A DNA stretch of 64,000 bases, from the NCBI GenBank assembly GCA_947304155.1, contig CAMZAD010000002.1, positions 62,001-126,000 on the forward strand, written 5' to 3'. The stretch is from an uncultured Candidatus Saccharibacteria bacterium. Its GTDB lineage: Bacteria; Patescibacteriota; Saccharimonadia; Saccharimonadales; Saccharimonadaceae. Below, piece after piece: positions 47,616-56,752 of this stretch. Position 1 is the first letter of the stretch; each line of letters opens with the position of its first letter. Both the position numbers and the translations under genes were made by a program. A model generated the notes under the pieces. That model was not told the origin of the DNA and did not search any database. It saw nothing but the letters and a program-made list of their open reading frames with translations.

Positions 47616-48380
47616 ATGGCATTACAAAATAATAAATCACTCGGACAGCATTGGTTAAAAGACAGGGTAGTTTTAAATGACATCGCCGACTCTGCGATGC
47701 TTAATTCTGATGACCAGCCACTATGCCTAGAAATTGGCCCAGGACTCGGCACTTTAACGAGTTCACTTTTGAAACGTTTTCCAAAAGTTTTGGCTGTAGA
47801 ATATGACCCGAAATTGGCTAAGAATTTACCAAACTCATTTCCAGGAAAAGACCTAGAAGTTGTAAATGAAGACTTCTTGAAATTTGATTTAGAAAGCATC
47901 AAAGAACCGTACGTCGTGGCTGGAAATATTCCATATTACATTACAAGCCCAATCATTTTTAAATTACTTGAAACGAAAAACCCAGCTAAGCGCATTATGA
48001 TTTTGATTCAAAAAGAAGTGGCAGAACGTATTTTGCAGGCACCAGGGAAGCATACCTATCTTAGCTTGTCGGTTCAAAGTATGGCTGAAGTTGAGCCGGG
48101 TGTAATTGTGCCAAAAAGCTACTTTACGCCACCTCCAAAAGTTGATTCTGCAACAATTATTCTTACTCCACGTAAAGAAAAATTACTTGGCGACGAAGTT
48201 TTACGTTTTGCGAAAAATGGTTTTTCAAATCCACGCAAGAAACTGATTAAAAACTTGCCATACGAGCGCGAAAAACTCGAACAAGCTTTCGATAAATTGA
48301 TGTTAGATAAAAACGTGCGCGCCCAAGACCTTTCTCACGAAGAGTGGCAAAAGCTTTTTGATGAAATCGTCCTGAAATAA
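47616..48380 (+). CDS. rsmA: 16S rRNA dimethyladenosine transferase
   Basis: KSLGQHWLKD, LEIGPGLGTLTSSLL, VAGNIPYYITSPIIF. Confidence 0.95.
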   Translation: MALQNNKSLGQHWLKDRVVLNDIADSAMLNSDDQPLCLEIGPGLGTLTSSLLKRFPKVLAVEYDPKLAKNLPNSFPGKDLEVVNEDFLKFDLESIKEPYVVAGNIPYYITSPIIFKLLETKNPAKRIMILIQKEVAERILQAPGKHTYLSLSVQSMAEVEPGVIVPKSYFTPPPKVDSATIILTPRKEKLLGDEVLRFAKNGFSNPRKKLIKNLPYEREKLEQAFDKLMLDKNVRAQDLSHEEWQKLFDEIVLK

Positions 48381-48464
48381 TTTCTTGACTTCCTTTCCGC
48401 TTATGTTAAAATAACGATAAGATTATCATCCAAAAACGATAATAGAAAGGATATAAAAGAAACA

Positions 48465-49085
48465 ATGAAAAAAACTAAGAATGGTTTTACCATTATCGAA
48501 GTTGTGCTCGTGCTCGCTATCGCCGGCCTTATCTTCATGATGGTCTTCATCGCTTTGCCAGCTTTGCAACGCTTGCAACGTGACACCCAACGCTCAAACG
48601 ACCTCTCCCGTTTGTCTACTGCGTTGAATAACTACCAAGGTAGCAACCGCGGCTCAATCCCAGATGACACTGGTGGCTTGTATATTCCTGGCCACACTGA
48701 TGCATCTACTGGTGGCAAGGGTTGGCTTGACTTCTATGACCGCTATTTGATTGTCAACTCTGCTGGTAGCAAAGATGTATTCGCTGATCCAGATGGTAGC
48801 CCATACGCTCTATATATCACAACTTGTGAAGATAGTGGCGATGCAAAGCACAGCTGTAAGAGCCCAGCTCAACGTAATAACGTCTCATTTGATGACCAAT
48901 CTTCAAAGGCAGAACCACATGATGTTGGTATCTCAACTTCATTATCTGGTAACCAAGACCACTCAATCCTCGTTGCTAAGAAAGCAACCTGTGACGGTGA
49001 AACTGCAGTTTACTCATCAGGTGCACGTAAGGTAGCATTCCTCTATAAGAAAGAGGGTGGTGGTACAATCTGCGTCAATAACTAA
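48465..49085 (+). CDS. Type IV pilin-like protein
   Basis: Prepilin motif KNGFTIIEVVLVLAIAGLIFMMVF at N-terminus. Confidence 0.85.
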   Translation: MKKTKNGFTIIEVVLVLAIAGLIFMMVFIALPALQRLQRDTQRSNDLSRLSTALNNYQGSNRGSIPDDTGGLYIPGHTDASTGGKGWLDFYDRYLIVNSAGSKDVFADPDGSPYALYITTCEDSGDAKHSCKSPAQRNNVSFDDQSSKAEPHDVGISTSLSGNQDHSILVAKKATCDGETAVYSSGARKVAFLYKKEGGGTICVNN

Positions 49086-49097
49086 TTAACGCTTATA

Positions 49098-49127
49098 AAA
49101 ATACTCCTGAATTCAGGAGTATTTTTT
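49098..49127 (+). terminator. Intrinsic terminator
   Basis: AATACTCCTGAATTCAGGAGTATTTTTT. Confidence 0.9.
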
Positions 49128-49203
49128 ATTGAAAAATTGAAAAAACCGAAGAAAAATATAGGTTCTTATGATAATATAGAATATATACTGATTTAGGAGT
49201 TTT

Positions 49204-51120
49204 ATGGTTGCAAGAAATATGAATAACAGCCCAAAAAATACAAAGAAAAAACGTTCAAACCAGATTAGAAGTTTCTTTTTTGTGATAATCATTCTCATCT
49301 TCGCGATGTCGATTTATGCTAAGATTTCAACTTCAAACACAATTGAAGAAGTCGCAATCTCAGATGTAATTGCTCGCGCTAACGACGAAAAGGGCGACAT
49401 TGCAAAAATTTCCGTTACTGGAAATGATGTGATGATTACCTTGAAGGGCAAGGAGATTGCAACTCAACACTCCTATCGTGATGGCTCCGGCACGCTTTAT
49501 GAACAAGGCTTAATAAACCATTGTAACGGCCTAAGTGGTGATGCTCTAAAAACTTGTAAGGAAAAATATCCAACCGTAGAATATGCTGAACCAGTAGACT
49601 ATTCTGGAATTATCTTCAATATCATTACTCTTGGTGTCCCAATTATCGTGATCATTCTCTTCTTTAGCTATATGATGCGCCAAGCTCAAAACATGAATAA
49701 AGAAAATATTGGCTTTGGTAAAGCAAAAGCTAAGCTCTATGGCCCAGACAAGAAAAAAGTTACATTCAAAGATGTTGCAGGTAACGAATCTGCAAAACAA
49801 GACCTTGAGGAAATTGTTGATTTCTTGAAGAATCCTAAGAAATATGAAGTTCTTGGCGCCAAAATTCCTCGCGGTGTGCTTCTTGCCGGTGACCCTGGTA
49901 CTGGTAAAACTTTGATGGCTCGCGCTGTAGCTGGTGAAGCAAATGTCCCATTCTTCAGTATTTCTGGTTCTGAATTTGCTGAAATGTTCGTCGGTGTTGG
50001 TGCAAGCCGTGTCCGTGACCTCTTCTCTAAAGCAAAGAAAAATGCTCCATCAATCATCTTCATTGATGAGATTGATGCTGTTGCACATAAACGTGATGCT
50101 CGTGGTGGTGCCGGTCGCGAAGACGAACAAACCTTGAACCAAATCCTCGTTGAGATGGATGGTTTTGATAATGAATCTGGCGTTATTGTGATGGCTGCAA
50201 CTAACCGTGTTGATATGCTTGATAAAGCACTTCTTCGCCCAGGTCGCTTTGATCGCCATGTTGATGTCACTCTTCCAGAGCGCAAAGACCGTCTTGCAAT
50301 TCTTAAAGTTCACTTCAAGAATAAACCGTGTGACGAAGATGTCGACCTTGAAGCACTTGCGGCAAAAACTGCTGGTTCATCCGGTGCAGACCTTGCAAAC
50401 ATCGCTAACGAAGCTGCTATTACTGCCGCTCGTGAAGGCCATAAAACTATTACCGCAAATGACGTCACAGAAGCCTTTGAACGCGTCGCAATTGGTCCAA
50501 AACGCAAGAGTAAAGTTATGAACGACCATGAACGTAAAATTACTGCTTATCATGAAGCAGGCCATGCTATTGTTGGCCACGTTCTTCCAGATTCAGACCC
50601 AGTCCACAAAGTTACAATTATCCCTCGTGGTGCAACTGGTGGCGTAACTTGGTTCCTTCCTCCAGAAGACAGAAGCTACAAGAACATTTATGAACTTAAA
50701 GACGTGCTTGCTCGCGCAATGGGCGGTCGCATCGCTGAAAAACTCATCTTCGGCGAAGATGCTGTCACGACTGGCGCAAGCTCAGACCTCAAAAATGTCG
50801 CTAGCCTTGCTAAAGGCATGATTCTAGAAGAGGGTATGGGCAAAGAAACTCGTAACCTCGTCTTCCCAGAAGAAGCAACTGGTTATTATACTATCTCAAC
50901 TGGCAAACCATATTCTGAAAAGACTGCAGAGCTTATCGATAAAGAAATCAAGGCTCTTTCAGATGAAGCTGCAAAACGTGCCGAGGCTGTTCTTAAGGCT
51001 AATAAGACTGCTCTTGATCGCCTTGCAAATGAATTGCTTGAAAAAGAAACTCTTGAAGAAGATGATATGCCAGCATTACTTAAGGGAACTGTGCTTCCAG
51101 AAAGCGCAAAACTTCATTAA
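49204..51120 (+). CDS. ftsH: ATP-dependent zinc metalloprotease FtsH
   Basis: [29 protein letters not shown] motif, HEAGH zinc-binding motif. Confidence 0.97.
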   Translation: MVARNMNNSPKNTKKKRSNQIRSFFFVIIILIFAMSIYAKISTSNTIEEVAISDVIARANDEKGDIAKISVTGNDVMITLKGKEIATQHSYRDGSGTLYEQGLINHCNGLSGDALKTCKEKYPTVEYAEPVDYSGIIFNIITLGVPIIVIILFFSYMMRQAQNMNKENIGFGKAKAKLYGPDKKKVTFKDVAGNESAKQDLEEIVDFLKNPKKYEVLGAKIPRGVLLAGDPGTGKTLMARAVAGEANVPFFSISGSEFAEMFVGVGASRVRDLFSKAKKNAPSIIFIDEIDAVAHKRDARGGAGREDEQTLNQILVEMDGFDNESGVIVMAATNRVDMLDKALLRPGRFDRHVDVTLPERKDRLAILKVHFKNKPCDEDVDLEALAAKTAGSSGADLANIANEAAITAAREGHKTITANDVTEAFERVAIGPKRKSKVMNDHERKITAYHEAGHAIVGHVLPDSDPVHKVTIIPRGATGGVTWFLPPEDRSYKNIYELKDVLARAMGGRIAEKLIFGEDAVTTGASSDLKNVASLAKGMILEEGMGKETRNLVFPEEATGYYTISTGKPYSEKTAELIDKEIKALSDEAAKRAEAVLKANKTALDRLANELLEKETLEEDDMPALLKGTVLPESAKLH

Positions 51121-52763
51121 TGAAACGTAAACTAAAATTCCGCTCAGTTGTAGCGCTCGCAAATAGCAAACTCAGCATCAAATTTGCTGCGACCTTGTTG
51201 TCATTCTCAACTTTAATTTCAGCGCTACTTGGAATTTTTCGTGATCGTCTCTTAAACTCATATTATCTTGATACTTATCCAACTGGTATTGATGCCTATA
51301 CTGCAGCATTTACTGTGCCAGATTTCATGTTCTTTATTCTTACGTCTGGCGCGCTTGCCGTATCGTTTATCCCAGTCTTCAATCAACGTTTGGCGTCTGG
51401 TAATAAAAAGTCTGCCTGGGAGCTTTCGAGCTCGGTCGTAAACCTTTTTGCACTCGTTACACTCATTGCCTCAATTCTAATCATGATTTTTGCGGATCCG
51501 TTGATTCGCTACGTAGTTGGTCCTGGTCTTGATGAATCTGGTACAATTCTCGCGATTAATATGATGCGTGTGATTGCAATCAATCCGTTTCTCTTCAGTA
51601 TTTCAACTGTTCTTACTTCAATGCAACAGGCAGTTGGGCGCTTTGTCTTTTATTCGCTTGCTCCAGCGCTTTACAATATCGGCATTTTGATTGGTATTAC
51701 CGTCTTTACAAACGGCATCAATATTTTTGGTATTCAATTCTTTGAAGGTGGCATTATGGGTGTCGCACTTGGCGTGGTGCTTGGTGCAGTTCTCCAGGTT
51801 ATTGTTTCACTCATTGGCCTTTTTGGTCTTGGCTTTGATTACGAATTTAAAATTTATTGGAAAAACCACGGCTTCCGCTCAGTCTTGAAGCTTCTTCCAG
51901 CTCGTTCTTTGGATCAGGGAATTGATTATGTTTCCGGGATTGTTAATACTAATCTTTCGTCTCGTATGGGCGCCGGTGCATTGCGTTCATATCAACAGGC
52001 AAATACCTTGCATACTATGCCAGTGAGCTTGATTGGTGTGGCAATTTCTACTGCCTTCTTCCCAAAGTTAACCGAGGAAACTGACGAGAATAATGCTGAA
52101 GAGTTTAATAATACCTTCAGAAAAGCGCTTCGCACGATTGTCTGGATTTCATTGCCAGTCTCTGTGATTGCTTTCTTTGCTCGTGGTTACATCGTGAACT
52201 TCATTAAAAATGGTGGCGATCCAACTATTGCTAGTATCTTGGCTGCACTCGTAATTGCCATCTTTGCTCAATCTGTCTTTCATATTGCTTCTCGTGGCTT
52301 CTATGCTCGTCAAGATACGCGCACTCCATTTATTGTCTCAATTATTTCAATCGGTCTTTCAATCGTATTATCTATCGCCTTCTCGGCCTCAGGCTGGGGT
52401 CCAGATGGTCTAGGTTGGGCACAGAGTATTGGCGCTGTGGTTGAAATGTTTATCTTGCTTGGTATTTTAAATAGACGTTCACAGAATAAACTCTTTAATA
52501 AAGAGTTCTGGACTGCAAGCTGGAAGATGGCGCTCTCTGCTGTTGCGGCTGGTGTAGCAGCATACATCGCAACAAAACTCTTCCCACTCCTTGCAACAGA
52601 TAATTCCTTCCTTGCAACCTTCCCGAAGTTCGCGATTATCTCAAGCTTCTCATTTGTAATATACATATTGGCAAGCTATCTCTTAGACTTGGATGAAGTT
52701 GGCCCTGTTATGAAGTATGTAAATAAGGCTGTCTTTAGAAATCTAACCGAGAAAAAAGACTAG
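51120..52763 (+). CDS. murJ: Lipid II flippase MurJ/MviN
   Basis: Polytopic MOP-superfamily pattern: LSFSTLISALLGIFRDRLL, FTVPDFMFFILTSGALAVSFIPVF. Confidence 0.9.
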   Translation: MKRKLKFRSVVALANSKLSIKFAATLLSFSTLISALLGIFRDRLLNSYYLDTYPTGIDAYTAAFTVPDFMFFILTSGALAVSFIPVFNQRLASGNKKSAWELSSSVVNLFALVTLIASILIMIFADPLIRYVVGPGLDESGTILAINMMRVIAINPFLFSISTVLTSMQQAVGRFVFYSLAPALYNIGILIGITVFTNGINIFGIQFFEGGIMGVALGVVLGAVLQVIVSLIGLFGLGFDYEFKIYWKNHGFRSVLKLLPARSLDQGIDYVSGIVNTNLSSRMGAGALRSYQQANTLHTMPVSLIGVAISTAFFPKLTEETDENNAEEFNNTFRKALRTIVWISLPVSVIAFFARGYIVNFIKNGGDPTIASILAALVIAIFAQSVFHIASRGFYARQDTRTPFIVSIISIGLSIVLSIAFSASGWGPDGLGWAQSIGAVVEMFILLGILNRRSQNKLFNKEFWTASWKMALSAVAAGVAAYIATKLFPLLATDNSFLATFPKFAIISSFSFVIYILASYLLDLDEVGPVMKYVNKAVFRNLTEKKD

Positions 52764-52825
52764 ATTTAACCTTGAAAAAAACCGTTTGCTTGTATATAAT
52801 TATTACAAGACAAATAAGGAGGTTA

Positions 52826-53767
52826 ATGGCTAAAAAACATATCTTGAAGGGATTTGGTGTGTTTGCTCTTTTTGCCGCGTTTACGTTTGCCAATGTTATT
52901 AGTGCAACTCCAGTACACGCAGTAACAGACTACCCAATCTACATGCAAGTATCACCTGCGAGTCGTGATATGGGCGAGCTTAAAGCTGGCTCCACCTACG
53001 AAGGTGATTTTAAAGTATATAATAATGGTACAAACGATTTCTCGTATGTAGTTTCAGCGGTTCCATATTCGGTTGTCGATGAAGCGTACACATCACAATA
53101 TACTGTAATCAATAGCTACAACAGGATTTCAAGCTGGTTCACATTTGACCACACTGAAGGGTTCTTGAAATCTGGTGAGTTCGATGAAGTTCACTATACT
53201 GTGAATATTCCGTACGACACTGTTGGTGGCGCGCAGAATGCAGTTATCATCATTGAGACCAAAGATCCTTTGAATACTGGTACAATGGTTCAAGCAACCG
53301 CCAGAATCGGTTTAACGGTCTATTCTCGCGTTGATGGCGAGAACATTAATGAGTGCGGTAAAATCATTGAGTTGAAGGCTCCAACCTTCCTCTTGAATCC
53401 GCCAATGACGGTATCAGCTCGCGTTGAGAACTGCGGAAACGTTGATCTTGCAATGAAGCAAGTAATGAATGTTTATCCTCTATTCTCAAATGAACCAATC
53501 TATTCAAATGCTGATAAGCCAACGACTCTTCAAACTCTTCCGGAGACTCGCCGCTATAACGAGCTCTCATGGGAAGCTTCTCCAGCAATTGGTATTTATT
53601 GGATTGAAGAAATCGTAACCTACGGTGGTAAGGTTGAAACCCTTAAAAAGATTGTTGTGGTTTGCCCACTCTGGCTAATCATCCTGATAATCTTATTGAT
53701 TGGCGCTGCAATTTTCTGGGTGGTATCAAGAAACCGTGATCGTAAAGGTAAAAAGGAGGCCGAATAA
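52826..53767 (+). CDS. Secreted DUF916-like protein with C-terminal TM
   Basis: Signal peptide; YPIYMQVSPASRDMGELKAGSTYEGDFKVYNNG beta-sandwich; C-terminal TM + basic tail. Confidence 0.75.
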   Translation: MAKKHILKGFGVFALFAAFTFANVISATPVHAVTDYPIYMQVSPASRDMGELKAGSTYEGDFKVYNNGTNDFSYVVSAVPYSVVDEAYTSQYTVINSYNRISSWFTFDHTEGFLKSGEFDEVHYTVNIPYDTVGGAQNAVIIIETKDPLNTGTMVQATARIGLTVYSRVDGENINECGKIIELKAPTFLLNPPMTVSARVENCGNVDLAMKQVMNVYPLFSNEPIYSNADKPTTLQTLPETRRYNELSWEASPAIGIYWIEEIVTYGGKVETLKKIVVVCPLWLIILIILLIGAAIFWVVSRNRDRKGKKEAE

Positions 53768-54741
53768 TGTCACACAAAATATTAAAAACTTTAATCTCTG
53801 GCATCGCAGCTCTTGCCTTGGTATTTACTCCAGCAACTGCATTCGCTGATGAAGAGACGAAAAAGCCAGCAGTTTGGCTACAAATTTCACCTGTCGCTAA
53901 CCGCATTACGATTAACCCAGGCGATGAATTGACTTATACTATGCAAGTCGACAACATTGGCGCAGAAGCTTTCAAATTCCGTGTCTATGCTGCCCCATAT
54001 AGCATTTCAAACGAAGCTTACGAAGTAAACTTCAGCAACGAATCAAATCGTACTCAAATTTCTCGCTGGATTACCTTCAACCAGAACACTAACGCTAAGA
54101 AGGAATCTGAGAAGCGCTGGCTTAGCGAAGCTACCTTTAGCCTCGAACCAGATAAAAACCAAGTTGTTGAATATAAAATCAGCGTTCCTAAAGATATTCC
54201 AGCTGGTGGTCAATATGCAACCATCTTTGCAGAATCAATTCCAGATTCAGATGTCACCTCAACTGGTGTTCGCACAATCTCACGTGTTGGCTTGATTATC
54301 TATGGTAGCACTACTGGTGACACCGTAAACAAAGCAAAAATCTCAGACCTTTCTGTTAAGCAATTTATGACCAACGGTAAAATTGCCGCTGAAGTTAACA
54401 TCGCAAACGAAGGTAACACCGACTTTACAGCTAAAGTCTCAATGAAGATTGAAAAATTCATCGGTGGCACTGTTGCAGAACTCAGCAACCCATATCCAGT
54501 TATCCCAGATTCTCCAACTCGTCACGCTGTAATTGAGTGGCAAGATACGCCAACCTTTGGTATCTTCAAAGTCAAAACTACAGTCACGGCTCTCGATCAA
54601 AAAGTTGAAGAAACTAAGATTGTTATCGTGATTCCAGTATTTATTATAATTATTATGCTTGTGCTATTGACAATCATTATCGCATGGCTTATAATCATGG
54701 TCAGGAAGCGCCGTGCTCAAAAGTCACGTTTGATTGTATAA
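53767..54741 (+). CDS. Secreted DUF916-like protein with C-terminal TM (paralog)
   Basis: VWLQISPVANRITINPGDELTYTMQVDNIGAEAFKFRVYAAPYSI parallels the upstream gene; C-terminal TM + RKRRAQKSR. Confidence 0.75.
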   Translation: MSHKILKTLISGIAALALVFTPATAFADEETKKPAVWLQISPVANRITINPGDELTYTMQVDNIGAEAFKFRVYAAPYSISNEAYEVNFSNESNRTQISRWITFNQNTNAKKESEKRWLSEATFSLEPDKNQVVEYKISVPKDIPAGGQYATIFAESIPDSDVTSTGVRTISRVGLIIYGSTTGDTVNKAKISDLSVKQFMTNGKIAAEVNIANEGNTDFTAKVSMKIEKFIGGTVAELSNPYPVIPDSPTRHAVIEWQDTPTFGIFKVKTTVTALDQKVEETKIVIVIPVFIIIIMLVLLTIIIAWLIIMVRKRRAQKSRLIV

Positions 54742-54771
54742 TCGCGATATATAAGATAACGAACTAGAGTA

Positions 54772-54808
54772 AGGGCACCGATTAAACTGCGAATTTATCG
54801 GTGCCTTT
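54772..54808 (+). terminator. Intrinsic terminator-like hairpin
   Basis: AGGGCACCGAT...ATCGGTGCCTTT. Confidence 0.65.
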
Positions 54809-54851
54809 AGCATCCAAAATAAAAATAGAATAATAAAAGCGAGTGTGTAAA

Positions 54852-55751
54852 ATGAAAAAAACTACGAAAATCATTGGCTCACTGGGTCTTATGGCGGCCC
54901 TTTCTGTGAGCGCTTTTGCACCTGTAATGGCAGACGATCTGACCTACAGTGCTACTCCTGGTTCTCAGGATATAACTATTAACTTAACTGTTCAGGCTAC
55001 TACGGCAGTGGTAACTATTATTACCCCTGAAGATGGTAGTACGATTGTTGGTACGGATGTTCCAGTAAGAGTATCATATGGCGGAACCAACCAACTCGAC
55101 TACAAACTTTATTATATTGATAATGGTACCCCTGTACTTAGCTCTGAATTTAGTCACGTTGTGGCAGAATCTGGTGTTGCAACCGGTGAAGATACCTTTA
55201 TGCTAGATTTGGACGACTATCACGGATATGGCGAATATATTCTTAAAGTTAAAACCGTCGGCGCAGACCCGGCAGAAGCTTCAAGCCGTTTCAATGCTGT
55301 GGCCTTCGACTTCGAGCCTCGTGGTAAAGAGGAAAGTACAAATAACCCAATCGTCACAATTCTTGAAAGCCCTGGTACTAAATACTCTAAGATGACTGTC
55401 TACAAGTTAAATAGTGACGAAAAAGTGCTTGGCCCAATCACTGTTGCTGTTAATGAAAATGGCGAGACAGATGTAACCCTCCCATTTGCGCAGAACAATA
55501 TTCCAGCCGGTACTTATAAAGTCAAAGGTGAACCATATGATGCAAATGATAATCATATCAATGCTGATAAAATCCGCCAAGTGACTTACACTCCAGCAAC
55601 TGTCCCAGATGTTCCAGATACCGGTTCATTCTTTGCAGATATGAATTTATCTAACTCAGACTTGGTCTCTACCGGTCTTGCGATGCTCTTCCTCTGTGTT
55701 CTCTTCCTAATTCTTGCAGTCGCAAAGAAGACTAGAAAAAGTCGCCGCTAA
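54852..55751 (+). CDS. Secreted surface protein with sortase-type C-terminus (VPDTG-TM-basic)
   Basis: Signal peptide MKKTTKIIGSLGLMAALSVSAFAPVMAD; PDVPDTGSFF...LAMLFLCVLFLILAVAKKTRKSRR. Confidence 0.75.
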   Translation: MKKTTKIIGSLGLMAALSVSAFAPVMADDLTYSATPGSQDITINLTVQATTAVVTIITPEDGSTIVGTDVPVRVSYGGTNQLDYKLYYIDNGTPVLSSEFSHVVAESGVATGEDTFMLDLDDYHGYGEYILKVKTVGADPAEASSRFNAVAFDFEPRGKEESTNNPIVTILESPGTKYSKMTVYKLNSDEKVLGPITVAVNENGETDVTLPFAQNNIPAGTYKVKGEPYDANDNHINADKIRQVTYTPATVPDVPDTGSFFADMNLSNSDLVSTGLAMLFLCVLFLILAVAKKTRKSRR

Positions 55752-55830
55752 TCTTTAAATCATAATAGATACACAATTCGCTTTGGTATTAAGCGCCTCG
55801 ATTTTGAGGCGCTTATGTTATAATAAATGT

Positions 55831-56268
55831 ATGAAAAAACTATCTCGATCAATCCCATCAGTCGTTTCTAAAGTGATGATTGTACTTGCGCTCGTTGCAA
55901 CTTTAATTGTTGTTGGTGTAGTTGTCTATAATCATATGTACGAATCGCAATTCTTTGCAAAAGAAAAAATGAAAGAGCTTGCAAAGAATTATTACGAAAA
56001 AACGATTTATCCAAAGATTACTACTGGCACTACTGAAGCACAGCAAAAAGAATCATTCAAAAACCTCAACAAACAGGAGCAGAGAACTAAGCTTAGTCAT
56101 CTTTTGAATGATGAATTTTTGAAGAATGGTAACGACTATCGCAACTATTTCGATACTGATAAGTTTACCTGCGATACTAATAAATCCTATGTGGTCTATA
56201 CAGCTAACGAACCATATGGTATTAATGATTATAGTTTTGAGATTACTCTGAACTGTACCAAAAAATAA
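55831..56268 (+). CDS. Small membrane-anchored/secreted protein, unknown
   Basis: N-terminal TM, ORF with extended -10 6 nt upstream. Confidence 0.65.
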   Translation: MKKLSRSIPSVVSKVMIVLALVATLIVVGVVVYNHMYESQFFAKEKMKELAKNYYEKTIYPKITTGTTEAQQKESFKNLNKQEQRTKLSHLLNDEFLKNGNDYRNYFDTDKFTCDTNKSYVVYTANEPYGINDYSFEITLNCTKK

Positions 56269-56300
56269 ATAATCTTAAAAGTGTGATATAATAACCCTAT

Positions 56301-56384
56301 GCCCGAGTGGTGAAATTGGTATACACGTATGCCTTAGGAGCATATGCCTCGTGCGTGCTGGTTCGAGTCCAGTCTCGGGCACCA
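56301..56384 (+). tRNA. tRNA-Leu(UAG)
   Basis: GCCCGAG...CTCGGGC ACCA, anticodon stem-loop TATGC-CTTAGGA-GCATA. Confidence 0.94.
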
Positions 56385-56426
56385 AAACTTGCATTTTTGC
56401 AAAATATATGGTAATATAAATGAAGC

Positions 56427-56503
56427 GGGCGGTTAGCTCAGTTGGCTAGAGCGCGTCTTTGACGTAGACGAGGTCAGAGGTTCGACTCCTCTATCGCCCA
56501 CCA
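56427..56503 (+). tRNA. tRNA-Val(GAC)
   Basis: GGGCGGT...ATCGCCC ACCA, anticodon stem-loop CGTCT-TTGACGT-AGACG. Confidence 0.94.
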
Positions 56504-56676
56504 CCGAATCGAAGAAAGCCTTTGGCTTTCTTATTTTTATTTCATAGAAATAAAAATATATTTTCTAAAAGAAAAAATCGATTCGGTGGAAAGCTGAGCA
56601 GGCGATAATGAGCGGAGCGAATTTAGAGCGCGAAGCTTACCAGAATCCAAGACAGCAATGCTGTCTTATTTTTTTG
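56501..56676 (+). ncRNA. Candidate structured noncoding RNA: 12-bp closing stem, three internal hairpins, alternative downstream stem, terminator
   Basis: CCACCGAATCGA (56501-56512)/TCGATTCGGTGG (56578-56589); AAGAAAGCC/GGCTTTCTT; ATTTTTATTTC/GAAATAAAAAT; TTTTCT/AGAAAA; terminator AAGACAGC...GCTGTCTT+T-run. Confidence 0.5.
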
Positions 56677-56702
56677 ACAAAACAACAAAGCTTATGCTAC
56701 AA
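56673..56702 (+). promoter_or_regulatory. Probable sigma70-type promoter
   Basis: TTGACA - about 18 nt - TACAAT with TGC extension. Confidence 0.65.
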
Positions 56703-56752
56703 TAAGCCAAACTAGGTCATAAAATAAAAAATTAATTTTTAGGGTAATAAAA

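Noticed and set aside
49737-50285. 182-aa minus-strand ORF opposite ftsH
   Set aside because: Antisense to a highly conserved gene with strong codon bias; Ser/Arg-rich composition typical of a shadow ORF, no SD or promoter.
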